Numbered from the stretch's first letter, positions 1-8,250 are shown. The stretch: 36,240 nt of DNA from Pseudanabaena sp. UWO311 (GCF_006937785.1 NZ_SJEE01000045.1:1-36240); one strand, 5' to 3'. The notes: generated by a model from the sequence alone, not told the origin. Numbers and translations: made by a program.

Positions 1-2
1 CG

Positions 3-287
3 GCTATTAGCGACAAGAGTGACGTTCATGCTAATCATAATGAGGCAAACAACAGTGCCTTACGAAGACGCTGTAGCGCATATCGTCGCAGGCAAAACTT
101 GTATGCTAAGAATACTGAAGGATTGCAACGAGCAGTCACTGTGCAAAGATTAGTTCACAACTGGGTGCGTCCTCATGGGGGCTTAGAGAAGAACAAGACT
201 CCAGCTATGGCGATCGGGTTATATCATCGACCGATTTCCTTGCTGGAGTTGCTTTCATTGTGCGGCTTTCACTGTCTCACGTCTTAA
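3..287 (+). CDS. transposase, C-terminal fragment
   Basis: The frame is open from the left edge of the window to the stop at 285-287, giving about 94 residues, so the gene starts outside the window. The visible part has an Arg-rich stretch (ALRRRCSAYRRR) and then the segment VHNWVRPHGGLEKNKTPAMA. This kind of C-terminal tail is seen in DDE-type transposases of cyanobacterial insertion sequences, where the N/H/R residues near 'NWVRPH' close the catalytic core. The IS family cannot be fixed from this part. I could not recognise a terminal inverted repeat in the following bases (about 288-330). It may be the end of a complete element or a fragment. Confidence 0.7.
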   Translation, partial: AISDKSDVHANHNEANNSALRRRCSAYRRRQNLYAKNTEGLQRAVTVQRLVHNWVRPHGGLEKNKTPAMAIGLYHRPISLLELLSLCGFHCLTS

Positions 288-419
288 CTGACCAGTGCCG
301 GACATTTGGAAAGATTTGTAAACGCCAAATACTGGGAAGCGATCGCTTAAATTATGAGAATAAATGTTAAATGTAAATTCATTTATGAAAAACAAAACAG
401 CGACTACACCAAACTCGTA

Positions 420-518
420 TCAAGGAGCGTTCGCTGAAAACTTAATCTCAACCTTCTGATTGAGAGCGCCAGCAATTTTCTGTAACATTGACAGCGAAGG
501 CACATCATAATCAGTGCG
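420..518 (-). pseudogene. remnant of XRE/HigA-type antitoxin (C-terminal end only)
   Basis: On the minus strand, reading from 518 down to the stop at 420-422, the frame encodes TDYDVPSLSMLQKIAGALNQ followed by KVEIKFSANAP. The pattern PSLSxLxKIAxAL plus a basic/hydrophobic end is the last helix region of XRE-family helix-turn-helix antitoxins such as HigA. An in-frame TAG at 519-521 and the lack of any upstream HTH show that only the tail remains. It lies between the transposase end and cimA. The rest of 288-536 shows nothing else recognisable. Confidence 0.55.
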
Positions 519-536
519 CTATCCATAGAAAATTAT

Positions 537-2144
537 TTAAGATTTTGTACATCGCACAGTAGATAGAAGTCCATACTCTAAGCCTTCCACAAGAGCTTTA
601 CAAGAAGCGTCGATGATATTATTTGATACTCCAGCCGTTGACCAGCGCCTTTTACCATTACTGAATTCGATTAATACTCTAGTAATTGCATTAGTTCCAG
701 AATCACTATTAAGAATGCGCACTTTATAGTCGGTAAGATAGAAGTTAGCAATTTCAGGATAGAAGCTAACCAGAGCTTTACGTAGCGCGATATCAAGAGC
801 AGCAACTGGCCCATTACCTTCGGCGGCGGTCAGATGCTCTTCATGATTGACCATCACCTTAACTGTCGCTTGGGAATTGACCAATCCAGTGTGGTGAGCT
901 GATTCCGTTGAGCAGTAAACATGAAAACTGCTAATTGTAAAAAATTTAGGGCGATCGCCTAATGCCTCGCGAACTAATAGTTCAAAACTGGCTTCAGCTG
1001 ACTCAAACTGATAGCCGAGTTGTTCGAGCTCTTTCGTCATTTGCAAGATTTGCCGACAGGCGGGATCTTCTTTGCGTAGACAAATGCCGAAGGTTTCGAC
1101 TTTGGAGATCACATTGCTGATACCTGCCTGTTCAGAGATAACAATGCGGCGATTGTTACCAATACTTTCAGGAGCAATATGCTCATAGGTCAGGGGATTG
1201 CGCTGTACGGCACTGACATGGATGCCTCCCTTATGGGCAAAGGCTGAAGCACCCACAAAAGGAGCATGGTCATCAGGCGCAAGATTAACAATTTCGCTGA
1301 CTTGACGTGAGACTTCAGTGATCTGGGCTAATTTTTCTGCATCAATGCAGTCATAACCCATTTTTAGTTGCAAATTAGGAATCACCGTGCAGAGATTGGC
1401 ATTACCGCAGCGTTCACCATAGCCATTAATCGTGCCCTGCACCATAGTTGCTCCATGCTGGACAGCAGCGATCGCATTAGCGACAGCCAAGCCCGCATCG
1501 TTATGAGTATGAATGCCAATTTGCGGGTTACCTCCCCATTGACGTAACCGCTCATTCACAACTTCGGTAATTTTTGCCACTTCATCGGGCAAAGTGCCGC
1601 CATTGGTGTCGCAGAGGACAAACCACTCAGCTCCAGCATCAAGAGCCGCTTTTAAGGTTTGTAATGCATAGTCAGGATTGTTTTTGTAGCCATCAAACCA
1701 ATGCTCAGCATCATAGATCAGACGGCGATCGCAACTTTTCAGGTAGGCGATCGTATCGCTGATCATGGCAAGATTTTCTTCAAGGGTTGTACGTAATCCC
1801 TCAATGACATGGAGATCCCATGATTTACCAAAAATAGTAATCCACTTAGTCTCCGCAGCGATAATTGGCACAAGCATCGGATCATCCTTTGCTTTGATTC
1901 CAGCACGTCTTGTCGAACAGAAGACCACTAGTTCGGCACTGCTAAGGCGATATTCTTGCATTCGTCGAAAAAATTCACCATCCTTAGGATTTGCACCTGC
2001 CCAACCACCTTCGATAAAGGCAACTCCCATCTGATCGAGGCGAACAGCTATGCGCACCTTATCTTCAACTGACAGCGACAACCCTTCGCGCTGTGTACCA
2101 TCGCGAAGGGTTGTGTCGTAGATCAAAATATTTTGATTTTCCAT
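537..2144 (-). CDS. cimA: (R)-citramalate synthase
   Basis: It condenses acetyl-CoA with pyruvate to (R)-citramalate, the first step of the threonine-independent route to 2-oxobutyrate and isoleucine. The 535-residue cytosolic protein has the family's N-terminal TIM barrel: DTTLRDGTQ at residues 10-18, the metal-binding HTHND at 212-216 and GERCGN at about 243-248. A C-terminal LeuA-type dimer/regulatory domain covers roughly residues 390-535, the usual site of end-product feedback. Length and order fit the CimA branch rather than 2-isopropylmalate synthase or homocitrate synthase. I chose the ATG at 2144. The frame stays open to 2195, but the extra 17 codons run through a perfect hairpin (2167-2199). 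It lies downstream of tatC on the same strand. Confidence 0.93.
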   Translation of the reverse strand: MENQNILIYDTTLRDGTQREGLSLSVEDKVRIAVRLDQMGVAFIEGGWAGANPKDGEFFRRMQEYRLSSAELVVFCSTRRAGIKAKDDPMLVPIIAAETKWITIFGKSWDLHVIEGLRTTLEENLAMISDTIAYLKSCDRRLIYDAEHWFDGYKNNPDYALQTLKAALDAGAEWFVLCDTNGGTLPDEVAKITEVVNERLRQWGGNPQIGIHTHNDAGLAVANAIAAVQHGATMVQGTINGYGERCGNANLCTVIPNLQLKMGYDCIDAEKLAQITEVSRQVSEIVNLAPDDHAPFVGASAFAHKGGIHVSAVQRNPLTYEHIAPESIGNNRRIVISEQAGISNVISKVETFGICLRKEDPACRQILQMTKELEQLGYQFESAEASFELLVREALGDRPKFFTISSFHVYCSTESAHHTGLVNSQATVKVMVNHEEHLTAAEGNGPVAALDIALRKALVSFYPEIANFYLTDYKVRILNSDSGTNAITRVLIEFSNGKRRWSTAGVSNNIIDASCKALVEGLEYGLLSTVRCTKS

Positions 2145-2166
2145 TTTTTTAATATAAAATCCCAAG

Positions 2167-2199
2167 ACCTGTGCTTCCTGAGCATCAGGCAGCACAGGT
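2167..2199 (-). terminator. hairpin between tatC and cimA
   Basis: The arms ACCTGTGCT-N-CCTGA and TCAGG-N-AGCACAGGT enclose a 3-nt loop (15 bp with one internal mismatch). It begins 7 bases after the tatC stop, and cimA starts 23 bases beyond it. No strong T-tract follows, so it may attenuate rather than end transcription, or stabilise the tatC mRNA 3' end. Confidence 0.6.
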
Positions 2200-2205
2200 T
2201 ATTGT

Positions 2206-3033
2206 TTATTTACCCATAGCCTTGACTAAGAAAATGCCACCAAAGTACAAAATGGCAACTGCACCAGCAAGCAAACTTTGGGTCATGGGATCTGTTGATG
2301 GAGTTAACACTGCGCCGAGGATGACTGCGCCAAGTACCACATAGCGCCAACCAGCAAGCATTCGGGTGGAATTGACAATACCTGTCATTGCTAATAAGGC
2401 TTGAATAACGGGGATTTGAAAGGCCAAACCAGTACTAAATAACAGCAATAATACAAATTCAAAATATCGATCAATTGACCAAAACTGCTCAACGACATCG
2501 CCGCCATAGCTAATAAAGAAATTGAGGGCAGCAGGAATCAGTAACTCGTATGCAAAGACAATGCCAAGGACAAATAAAATACTAGAGCCAAAAACAATTG
2601 GCGCGATCGCTCGTTTTTCTTTGCGGGTTAGCCCTGGCAAAATAAAGCGCACAATCTGATACAAGATCGCAGGGCTTGCCACCAATAAGCCACTATAGCC
2701 AGCAACTTTGATCGATACAAAGAAGTATTCACCAGGCGCAAGTTGCAAAAATTTGACCCCTTGGGCAGGAATTTCTAATAAAGCCACAATTTTGTTGACA
2801 ACAGCAAAGCAGCCAACTATTCCTACAAAGATGGCAATTAAGGCATAGAAAATCCGCGATCGCAATTCTTCGAGGTGATCGAATAAAGACATCTCGACAT
2901 CTTCAATTACTTCTAGATCTTCATCAACAATTGGAGGATCGACAACAGCGATCGCAGCCTCATTTATGTCATCAATGGCTTGTGTATTAGACAAATCCTT
3001 TGGTTGATCTGCTTCAGTTACCGTCTCTAGCAT
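2206..3033 (-). CDS. tatC: twin-arginine translocase subunit TatC
   Basis: This is the polytopic core of the Tat machinery, which recognises twin-arginine signal peptides and exports folded proteins across the thylakoid and plasma membranes. The 275-residue protein has an acidic N-terminal extension of about 48 residues. The TatC signature HLEELRSR follows at 53-60, then six hydrophobic segments between about 62 and 272, including the LTPSTDP region before the last. An N-terminal extension is common in cyanobacterial and plastid TatC. An in-frame ATG at residue 48 ([10 protein letters not shown]) could be an alternative start. No clear Shine-Dalgarno precedes either. No tatA/B lies nearby, which is usual in cyanobacteria. 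Confidence 0.95.
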   Translation of the reverse strand: MLETVTEADQPKDLSNTQAIDDINEAAIAVVDPPIVDEDLEVIEDVEMSLFDHLEELRSRIFYALIAIFVGIVGCFAVVNKIVALLEIPAQGVKFLQLAPGEYFFVSIKVAGYSGLLVASPAILYQIVRFILPGLTRKEKRAIAPIVFGSSILFVLGIVFAYELLIPAALNFFISYGGDVVEQFWSIDRYFEFVLLLLFSTGLAFQIPVIQALLAMTGIVNSTRMLAGWRYVVLGAVILGAVLTPSTDPMTQSLLAGAVAILYFGGIFLVKAMGK

Positions 3034-3058
3034 GGTGTCGTTACTAAAATCTACTTGT

Positions 3059-3096
3059 CGATTGCTTAACCCGATTGCTTAACCCGATTGCTTAAC
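3059..3096. repeat. 13-bp tandem repeat, three copies
   Basis: CGATTGCTTAACC occurs at 3059-3071 and 3072-3084, and a third copy missing the last base at 3085-3096. It lies just upstream of tatC, within its 5' region. Confidence 0.85.
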
Positions 3097-3177
3097 AAAC
3101 TATCAAATAATCGAAGTATATCGATACTATAGCAACCAAACCCAACTTTAGAGTTGTCATGATGCACAGGGCAGCAT

Positions 3178-3232
3178 AAAAACCAAAAAGTATGAGGCGG
3201 TGCTTTGCACCGCCTCATACTTTTTGGTTTTT
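3178..3232. repeat. 26-bp perfect hairpin in a divergent intergenic region
   Basis: The arms at 3178-3203 and 3207-3232 are perfectly complementary around a TTT loop (GGTGC-TTT-GCACC at the tip). It lies between the divergent tatC (minus) and the plus-strand gene at 3346, so it is not downstream of either gene. That makes it look like a mobile or dispersed repeat rather than a simple terminator. The rest of 3034-3345 contains only the tandem repeat at 3059-3096 and presumed promoters. Confidence 0.85.
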
Positions 3233-3345
3233 GTGTTAACTTTCTGACATTTAGCTAGAGCGAAACAATAAAAAATGATAGGTTAAGTAAGGGCAAGGAA
3301 ATATTACATGTTGCAGTTCACCATGTTAAATTTCAGGGGCAGTAA

Positions 3346-3741
3346 ATGGCTTCATTCAAAATTTTAGGTTTATTGGCGATCGCGAGTACTGTATTTTCCT
3401 TAAACACAGACTCTCTGACAGCCCAAGTGACAATTGGCAATAGTTCTGCCAATGCTTTATCTCCAGCACATCAGATGCTACTGGAAATGCAACAAAGCAA
3501 TGCTCCAGCAGTTGGTGGTGGCAGTATGCAGTTGTTGCGATTTACAGATAGAGCCGTTTCATTTGCCCCTTTGGAAGGGTTAGATCGTCTCTTCAATTGG
3601 CAAGTTTCAGAAGAAGAGGGCGTTGTGACCGAGAAAACTATGGGCGATCGCGTTGAAAAATTCAAGTTAAATCAACGTCAGCAAATAGTTTCCGATAGCC
3701 AGATGTTTCAAGCGATTAATCGCATTAAAAGCCAGAATTAA
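3346..3741 (+). CDS. small exported protein, unknown function
   Basis: The 131-residue protein has an N-terminal hydrophobic segment (about residues 4-19) and then LTAQ, which reads like a Sec signal peptide cleaved near residue 26. The mature part is soluble, with no cysteines and no motif I recognise. Its C-terminal third is rich in charged and Gln residues. Start ATG 3346 has a G-rich stretch (AGGGGCAG) just upstream. It is transcribed alone between a divergent hairpin and a terminator-like pair of hairpins. The coding frame contains HIP1 sites like its neighbours, so there is no sign of recent transfer. Confidence 0.7.
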   Translation: MASFKILGLLAIASTVFSLNTDSLTAQVTIGNSSANALSPAHQMLLEMQQSNAPAVGGGSMQLLRFTDRAVSFAPLEGLDRLFNWQVSEEEGVVTEKTMGDRVEKFKLNQRQQIVSDSQMFQAINRIKSQN

Positions 3742-3744
3742 CGG

Positions 3745-3818
3745 TAGTGCTTTGCACTAAAACATGTAAACCTAAAAGCTGTTTCGCCCGCTACGAGGGT
3801 GAAACAGCTTTTAGGTTT
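3745..3818 (+). terminator. two hairpins after the 3346 gene
   Basis: A short stem TAGTGC-TTT-GCACTA (3745-3759) starts 3 bases after the stop codon. A 22-bp stem follows (3768-3789 with 3797-3818, 7-nt loop, one G-U type pair). This fits an intrinsic terminator for the 3346 gene, although the trailing T-tract is short. Confidence 0.65.
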
Positions 3819-3909
3819 GGTTAAAACATTTGCGCCGTGATCTGAGACAATTAAAATTATATTTTTCTATCGATTTAATCTATTTATTTTTTAGACAATA
3901 TAACTCACT

Positions 3910-4137
3910 ATGTTTGACATCCCAGAACTGAACTCGATTGCAGAGGCTACCCCTCAAGAATTAGCAGAAATGATCTCTGAGTTAGAGCAGTTTCGCGAAA
4001 GAATTGTAAATGATACTCTCGCCACAGCGCAGCGAGCCAAAATCATGAAAAGCCAAGCTCTAGCGACTTTAGAGCCAAACCTAGCCAAAATTGATACTAC
4101 CCTCCAGACACTTCGCCAACATCAAAGTAAAGCCTAA
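3910..4137 (+). CDS. small conserved helical protein, unknown function
   Basis: The 75-residue protein is predicted mostly alpha-helical. An acidic N-terminal helix (TPQELAEMISELEQFRERI) is followed by a central Ala/Lys-rich helix and a final amphipathic helix (LAKIDTTLQTLRQHQ), compatible with a short coiled coil. It has no signal peptide, no membrane segment and no cysteine. It ends 35 bases before the HEAT-repeat gene at 4173 and is probably co-transcribed with it. Function unknown; a small adaptor of the HEAT protein is possible but unsupported beyond proximity. Confidence 0.65.
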   Translation: MFDIPELNSIAEATPQELAEMISELEQFRERIVNDTLATAQRAKIMKSQALATLEPNLAKIDTTLQTLRQHQSKA

Positions 4138-4172
4138 ACACTTTCCTTTAATTTCGTCATCGACATTTAACA

Positions 4173-5042
4173 ATGGATAATCAAGTTCTAGATATTCAAG
4201 CCTCAAACGACATTCTAATTCAAAAGGTAAATGAGCAAATTTCCCTTGGGACTTTTGACAATAGCGATCGTCAACTCCTCAGCCAACTAGTCGAAGGGCT
4301 AGGCGATCCTAGGGGTCTAGTTAGACTTAGGTTTGCCGAAACCATTGGTGAAATTGGCGAATTATTTACCCCATTTCTAACGGAAGCACTAGCTAGTCAC
4401 TCGAATGTAGTCCTTCGTAGAGCAGCTGCTAAAACCCTAACAATCATTGCCGATCCAAGTGCAGTGCCAAGCTTAATCCATTCTTTCCTGAATGATCCTG
4501 ATACGGTTGTGAGAAGTTCATCAGCGGGAGCATTAGCCAGAACTGGTGAGGCTTCAGCAGAAGCTTTACTTGAGATTTTGGAATCTCCTGATCAACCTCA
4601 AGATACTAAAGGTCATGCTGCATGGGCTCTAGCCTTTATCGGCGCTGATGCAGCGGAACATCTGTATAAAGCTGTGAATTCTGAATCTCTAGATGTTCGT
4701 TGTGCAGTTATTGGCGCAATTGGGCATGTCGCGCAAGAGCAGTTAGATGAGAAATCTTGCAATATTCTTGTGTCTGCGCTAACTGATCCTGAGCCGATTA
4801 TTCGGACTGAGGCTACTGCGGCTTTTGGACAAGTTAATTATCCTCCAGCAATTCCGCATCTAATATTAGCCCTACAAGATTCTGATTTAGGTGTTCGCAA
4901 AGCGGCAATTAATGCACTTGGCAAGATTGGCAATCCAAGCGTCATCAAATCTTTGCAACCATTATTAGATGATGAACTAGAGGTATTAAGAGTATTAGCA
5001 AAATTAGCGATCGCCCAAATCAATCGCCAAGAACAAGAATAA
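4173..5042 (+). CDS. HEAT-repeat protein, phycobilin lyase / NblB-like
   Basis: The 289-residue soluble protein is almost entirely HEAT-like repeats of about 31 residues. Repeated patterns include DPRGLVRLRFAETIGEIG, DPDTVVRSSSAGALARTG, EPIIRTEATAAFGQV and DLGVRKAAINALGKIG. In cyanobacteria such proteins belong to the CpcE/CpcF/NblB superfamily, which attaches or removes phycobilins or acts in phycobilisome degradation. The family assignment is firm at HEAT-repeat level. Choosing NblB over a bilin lyase is inference, since no phycobiliprotein gene is adjacent. It lies downstream of the small helical protein and convergent with the bestrophin gene, which shares its terminator hairpin. Confidence 0.8.
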   Translation: MDNQVLDIQASNDILIQKVNEQISLGTFDNSDRQLLSQLVEGLGDPRGLVRLRFAETIGEIGELFTPFLTEALASHSNVVLRRAAAKTLTIIADPSAVPSLIHSFLNDPDTVVRSSSAGALARTGEASAEALLEILESPDQPQDTKGHAAWALAFIGADAAEHLYKAVNSESLDVRCAVIGAIGHVAQEQLDEKSCNILVSALTDPEPIIRTEATAAFGQVNYPPAIPHLILALQDSDLGVRKAAINALGKIGNPSVIKSLQPLLDDELEVLRVLAKLAIAQINRQEQE

Positions 5043-5083
5043 CCAAAATAAGAAAGGGTGCTTTGCACCCTTTCTTATTTTGG
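5043..5083. terminator. bidirectional hairpin between convergent genes
   Basis: A perfect 19-bp stem (5043-5061 with 5065-5083) closes on a TTT loop. It starts right after the HEAT gene stop and contains the stop codon of the opposing bestrophin gene (5075-5077), so it can serve both transcripts. Confidence 0.8.
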
Positions 5084-5956
5084 GCAGTAGGCGATCGCTT
5101 GTTCTACACTAGCTGCCACGCCTTCACAGATTGTGTCGATTGGTAAATCATTCAAGTCATGTCCAAATGGATTTTCGATTTCGTTACCTATTTGTTCAAT
5201 TCCTAAAAGGATAAAACTAACCAACCCAACTGCGATCGCTGTTAACCAATCGATCTCCACAACAAGGTGGAATGGTAACCCAATGCAGTAAATCAAAATC
5301 AAGCGCTTTAAATAGATACAATAAGCAATCGGTAATGGGGTTCTCAGAATCCTTTCACAACTGGTTAGCCCTTCTACCAGAGCATTGAGATGACTATTCA
5401 TTGTTACAAAATAATTAGTATCAATGCGATCGCTTTGCACTTGCTTTTGCAAATAGTCTCCTAACCATAGTGTCAATTCTAAAGGAGCATGTTTAGAGCT
5501 GCGAAGCTTTACGATGTCTTCTTCAGAAAGGATTTCATCAAGATCCTTCTCGATGGCTTCACTCCGAAGATGAAGTTTTGTCGCGATCGCAAAAGCTGCT
5601 AACAACTTGATCGATTTTTCTCTTTGCTGCTTTTCCTCTTCAGGACAGTTAGTTGAGATTTGCATTAATCTGGATAAATTGCGAATATTCACCACCAGAG
5701 CTCCCCATGCTTTGCGTCCCTCCCAATAGCGATCGTAGGCGGTGTTTGTCCGAAACACCAAGAGAAGTCCTAAAACTAGATTAAAGACGACATTGTTAGT
5801 CAGATCACCCAAAACCTTGAGAGAGATCTGTGGTTCATAGTAGTGAAAGAGCGAGACTCCAAAGGCAAATCCTGCAAAAATCAACACTCTTGGTAAAATA
5901 ATCGGCGCAACAGAACCCTGAAACTTAAATGCAAGATTGAACCACTTCAAAGTCAT
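5075..5956 (-). CDS. bestrophin-family anion channel
   Basis: The 293-residue membrane protein of the bestrophin/UPF0187 family has the characteristic block FRTNTAYDRYWEGRKAWG at about residues 68-85. Hydrophobic segments lie near residues 20-40, 50-66, 210-232 and 236-255. Bestrophins form pentameric anion channels. In photosynthetic organisms they are proposed to pass chloride or bicarbonate across thylakoid membranes. Full family length, with no truncation. The start ATG is followed by a short amphipathic N-terminus (MTLKWFNLAFKF). The gene is convergent with the HEAT gene and downstream of the GH57 gene, from which a hairpin separates it. Confidence 0.88.
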   Translation of the reverse strand: MTLKWFNLAFKFQGSVAPIILPRVLIFAGFAFGVSLFHYYEPQISLKVLGDLTNNVVFNLVLGLLLVFRTNTAYDRYWEGRKAWGALVVNIRNLSRLMQISTNCPEEEKQQREKSIKLLAAFAIATKLHLRSEAIEKDLDEILSEEDIVKLRSSKHAPLELTLWLGDYLQKQVQSDRIDTNYFVTMNSHLNALVEGLTSCERILRTPLPIAYCIYLKRLILIYCIGLPFHLVVEIDWLTAIAVGLVSFILLGIEQIGNEIENPFGHDLNDLPIDTICEGVAASVEQAIAYCPK

Positions 5957-6003
5957 AATCTTGATAGGCGTGAAAAATTGATAGGTTCAAAAATTGTATA
6001 ATG

Positions 6004-6050
6004 CTTTGTAGTCTAAAGTTGGCACTAAGTGCCAACTTTAGACTACAAAG
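6004..6050 (-). terminator. hairpin at the 3' end of the GH57 gene
   Basis: A perfect 22-bp stem (6004-6025 with 6029-6050) closes on a TAA loop. The GH57 stop codon (6043-6045) lies inside the stem. It separates GH57 from bestrophin on the same strand. Confidence 0.75.
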
Positions 6051-7527
6051 ATTCGCCACGTCGATAGAGTTCGCGGGCATAGTCTGTCCATGTGCCTTGT
6101 CCCCAGTAGCGGAAGCAGCTAGTTTGGACTAAGAGATTGTAGAGCAGAGCTTGCTGGTAATCCGATCGCTTAGTAATTGATGGATCTTGTGCTACCAATT
6201 GATCGTATTTTTCATGGAACTTGGCACTGAGTTTATTCATTGGCTCCAATACATTTTCATAGCCATGTACCCAACTCATACTATTTGTCCATGAAGCACC
6301 GTCCATATGAAATTGATGATCGGTTGCTTTTAGCTCGGTAATGGCTCTTTCTACGATCGCAGTACTGAGATTACTGCGATCGCCGCTTTGATCGACCTTA
6401 TTCCAAACTTTATGCTGTTGCACTGCTTGCACGACTGGGTAATCAAGGGGACTTACACCAGCCGCCTCGATCATTTCCAGATATTCAGTTCCATTTAGTC
6501 CGACAACACCTGAACTTCCACGACCATTATTTTTAAGTTGATCCCAGACCAATGGATAATCACGGGGAAACTCATTCATCATTACGCCGCCATTCTCGCC
6601 ATCGGCAATTTGCGACACGAGAGAAGGTACGGAAATATTACCAAGCATCTGTCTACCCCGACCTTTTGCCTCATGATAAGGCTGCATTTGGGCTACAAGC
6701 TTCGTATCTGAGCCTTGAGTTTTAATCAGAGCAGTGATACTAATCGATTCGCCTTTGGAATTCATGGCAACGAGTCGATTGGGCAAATATTTTTGATCTT
6801 GGGTGAGTCCTGAGCCATCAAGACGTTCTACAGAGTGTTCCTGAACCATCAACCAACGATAGCCGCATTCTTTGAGGGCTTTGATGTATTCATAGAGTGT
6901 GTCAGGATGATTGGGGAGATGCATCTCAGGCGGTGAGAAACCTTTAACACGTTTTAGAGCATCAATACCAAAGATCGAAGCAAAATGACTTTGCCATGCT
7001 TGAATATGTAGCTTCACATCGGGAATTGGCGTAGATGGAATTACTGCATGACTCCACATCGTGCCGAGCCATTCTACATAGGGTTGATATTGGCGATCGC
7101 AGGTAATGCGCTTGAGATTATCCAAAATGTCATGGCGCTGCATTTGCTGCAAGCCCCAGAGCAGATTTCCTGAATAGTCCAACATAATCCGAGGATTACT
7201 GCCCTGTGCGACTAATTGGGGGATAAAATCTCCCATACGGCTATAGCACCATGCAAACACAGAAGCGTTGTGATTATCACCTTCGCCCTGATGTTCAAAC
7301 ATATTTTGCAGATTACAAATTAGCGCTCCATTTGCTCCTGCGGGAATGGTCGGCTGATGCATATGCAAAGCACAGGCAAAGGCTGAGGTAATCTCTTCAA
7401 TGCGAAGATTATTATTAGGTAGAAATACTGGTGCATCTTCTAGCACAGCGCGTTGAATTACATCTTCATTTCCGCAAATAGCTGGGAAATCAGAGGCGAC
7501 AAAGCTTGATGGTATAGCTGTAATCAA
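6043..7527 (-). CDS. glycoside hydrolase family 57 protein
   Basis: The 494-residue protein has GH57-type conserved regions: LHMHQP (HQP at 57-59, region 1), GNLLWG at 120-125 (region 2), FSPPEMHLP with the candidate nucleophile Glu201, and ADGENGG with the candidate acid/base Asp309. GH57 enzymes act on alpha-glucans (amylase, amylopullulanase, branching or 4-alpha-glucanotransferase activity) by a retaining mechanism. The exact substrate cannot be read from the sequence. There is no signal peptide, which suggests a cytosolic role in glycogen or maltodextrin metabolism. Assignment of the catalytic residues is by motif analogy. The gene is monocistronic, with a palindrome just upstream and a terminator hairpin at its stop. 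Confidence 0.85.
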   Translation of the reverse strand: MITAIPSSFVASDFPAICGNEDVIQRAVLEDAPVFLPNNNLRIEEITSAFACALHMHQPTIPAGANGALICNLQNMFEHQGEGDNHNASVFAWCYSRMGDFIPQLVAQGSNPRIMLDYSGNLLWGLQQMQRHDILDNLKRITCDRQYQPYVEWLGTMWSHAVIPSTPIPDVKLHIQAWQSHFASIFGIDALKRVKGFSPPEMHLPNHPDTLYEYIKALKECGYRWLMVQEHSVERLDGSGLTQDQKYLPNRLVAMNSKGESISITALIKTQGSDTKLVAQMQPYHEAKGRGRQMLGNISVPSLVSQIADGENGGVMMNEFPRDYPLVWDQLKNNGRGSSGVVGLNGTEYLEMIEAAGVSPLDYPVVQAVQQHKVWNKVDQSGDRSNLSTAIVERAITELKATDHQFHMDGASWTNSMSWVHGYENVLEPMNKLSAKFHEKYDQLVAQDPSITKRSDYQQALLYNLLVQTSCFRYWGQGTWTDYARELYRRGESL

Positions 7528-7550
7528 AACTTGTAAAACCTCAATAAATT

Positions 7551-7596
7551 TATAACGGATTTGAGAATAGCCTAGGCTATTCTCAAATCCGTTATA
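7551..7596. repeat. 46-bp loopless perfect palindrome
   Basis: Both halves (7551-7573 and 7574-7596) are exact reverse complements with no spacer, centred on CCTAGG. It lies 23 bases upstream of the GH57 start codon on that gene's own strand, in its 5' leader or promoter, not at a gene end. Confidence 0.85.
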
Positions 7597-7635
7597 TTAC
7601 ATTCTGACAGTACTTGAGATTAAGAATTAATCAAT

Positions 7636-7670
7636 TCAAGAAATGGTGTGCTCTGCACACCATTTCTTGA
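7636..7670 (-). terminator. hairpin after hspA
   Basis: A perfect 16-bp stem (7636-7651 with 7655-7670) with a TCT loop directly adjoins the hspA stop codon at 7671. Confidence 0.75.
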
Positions 7671-8120
7671 TTAGGAAGCAGGTAACTCGCCAGTGACGTT
7701 GACCTTAAAGGCTTTGACTTCATTAGCTTTAGGCAAAGTCAATGTGAGGATACCATTGGTATATTCAGCTTTCACTTGTTCATGTTCGATCGCAACAGGT
7801 AAAGCAAATACACGGCGGAATTTACCATAGCTCATTTCGCTCCAGTAATAGCCTTTTTCAGATTCTTCCTTGCGTTCAACATGGCGTTCACCAGCAACTG
7901 AGATCGAATCCTTGGTTACTTGAATATCAAGATCCTTAGCTTCGATTTCAGGAAGTGTGAGTCTCAGAGTTAAATTGTCGCCATCATCACGCAGCTCACT
8001 AGCAGGAACCCATCCGCCTTTCGCGGTTTCCTGATCTAATGGTGCAAATTCACGGAATAAGCGATCAAATTGACGACGAACTTCTTCCATTTCTTGGAAA
8101 GGTTGCCAACGTACTAACAT
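7671..8120 (-). CDS. hspA: small heat-shock protein (Hsp20 / alpha-crystallin)
   Basis: This is an ATP-independent holdase that binds unfolding proteins and membranes under heat or oxidative stress. The 149-residue protein begins MLVRWQPFQEMEEVRRQ, close to the usual cyanobacterial HspA N-terminus. An alpha-crystallin domain covers about residues 36-140 and carries the YTNGILTLTLPKA signature. I chose ATG 8120 because AAAGG lies 8 bases upstream. The alternative GTG at 8129 overlaps that ribosome site. No CIRCE (TTAGCACTC) element is visible upstream. The leader can fold around the ribosome site (see 8121-8141). Confidence 0.93.
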   Translation of the reverse strand: MLVRWQPFQEMEEVRRQFDRLFREFAPLDQETAKGGWVPASELRDDGDNLTLRLTLPEIEAKDLDIQVTKDSISVAGERHVERKEESEKGYYWSEMSYGKFRRVFALPVAIEHEQVKAEYTNGILTLTLPKANEVKAFKVNVTGELPAS

Positions 8121-8141
8121 AAATATCACCTTTAACTATTT
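8121..8141 (-). promoter_or_regulatory. candidate RNA thermometer over the hspA ribosome site
   Basis: In the mRNA, AAAUA-g-UUA pairs with UGAUAUUU, an A-U stem with one bulged G and one G-U pair. It encloses an AAGG tetraloop that is the Shine-Dalgarno core, ending one base before AUG. A weak stem over the ribosome site is how the cyanobacterial hsp17 thermometer works. The pairing is visible; the function is inferred. Confidence 0.35.
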
Positions 8142-8250
8142 CAAAACAACGATGGAACGTTCAGAAGTAGATTAAGAATTAAGTTGATGTTTCGTACTTC
8201 TATTTCGTTCACAGTTTTATTATGAAATAACTGCAAAGCTATGAGCAGTA

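Noticed and set aside
7671-8240. CIRCE/HrcA control of hspA
   Set aside because: No TTAGCACTC-N9-GAGTGCTAA element could be found in the upstream bases.
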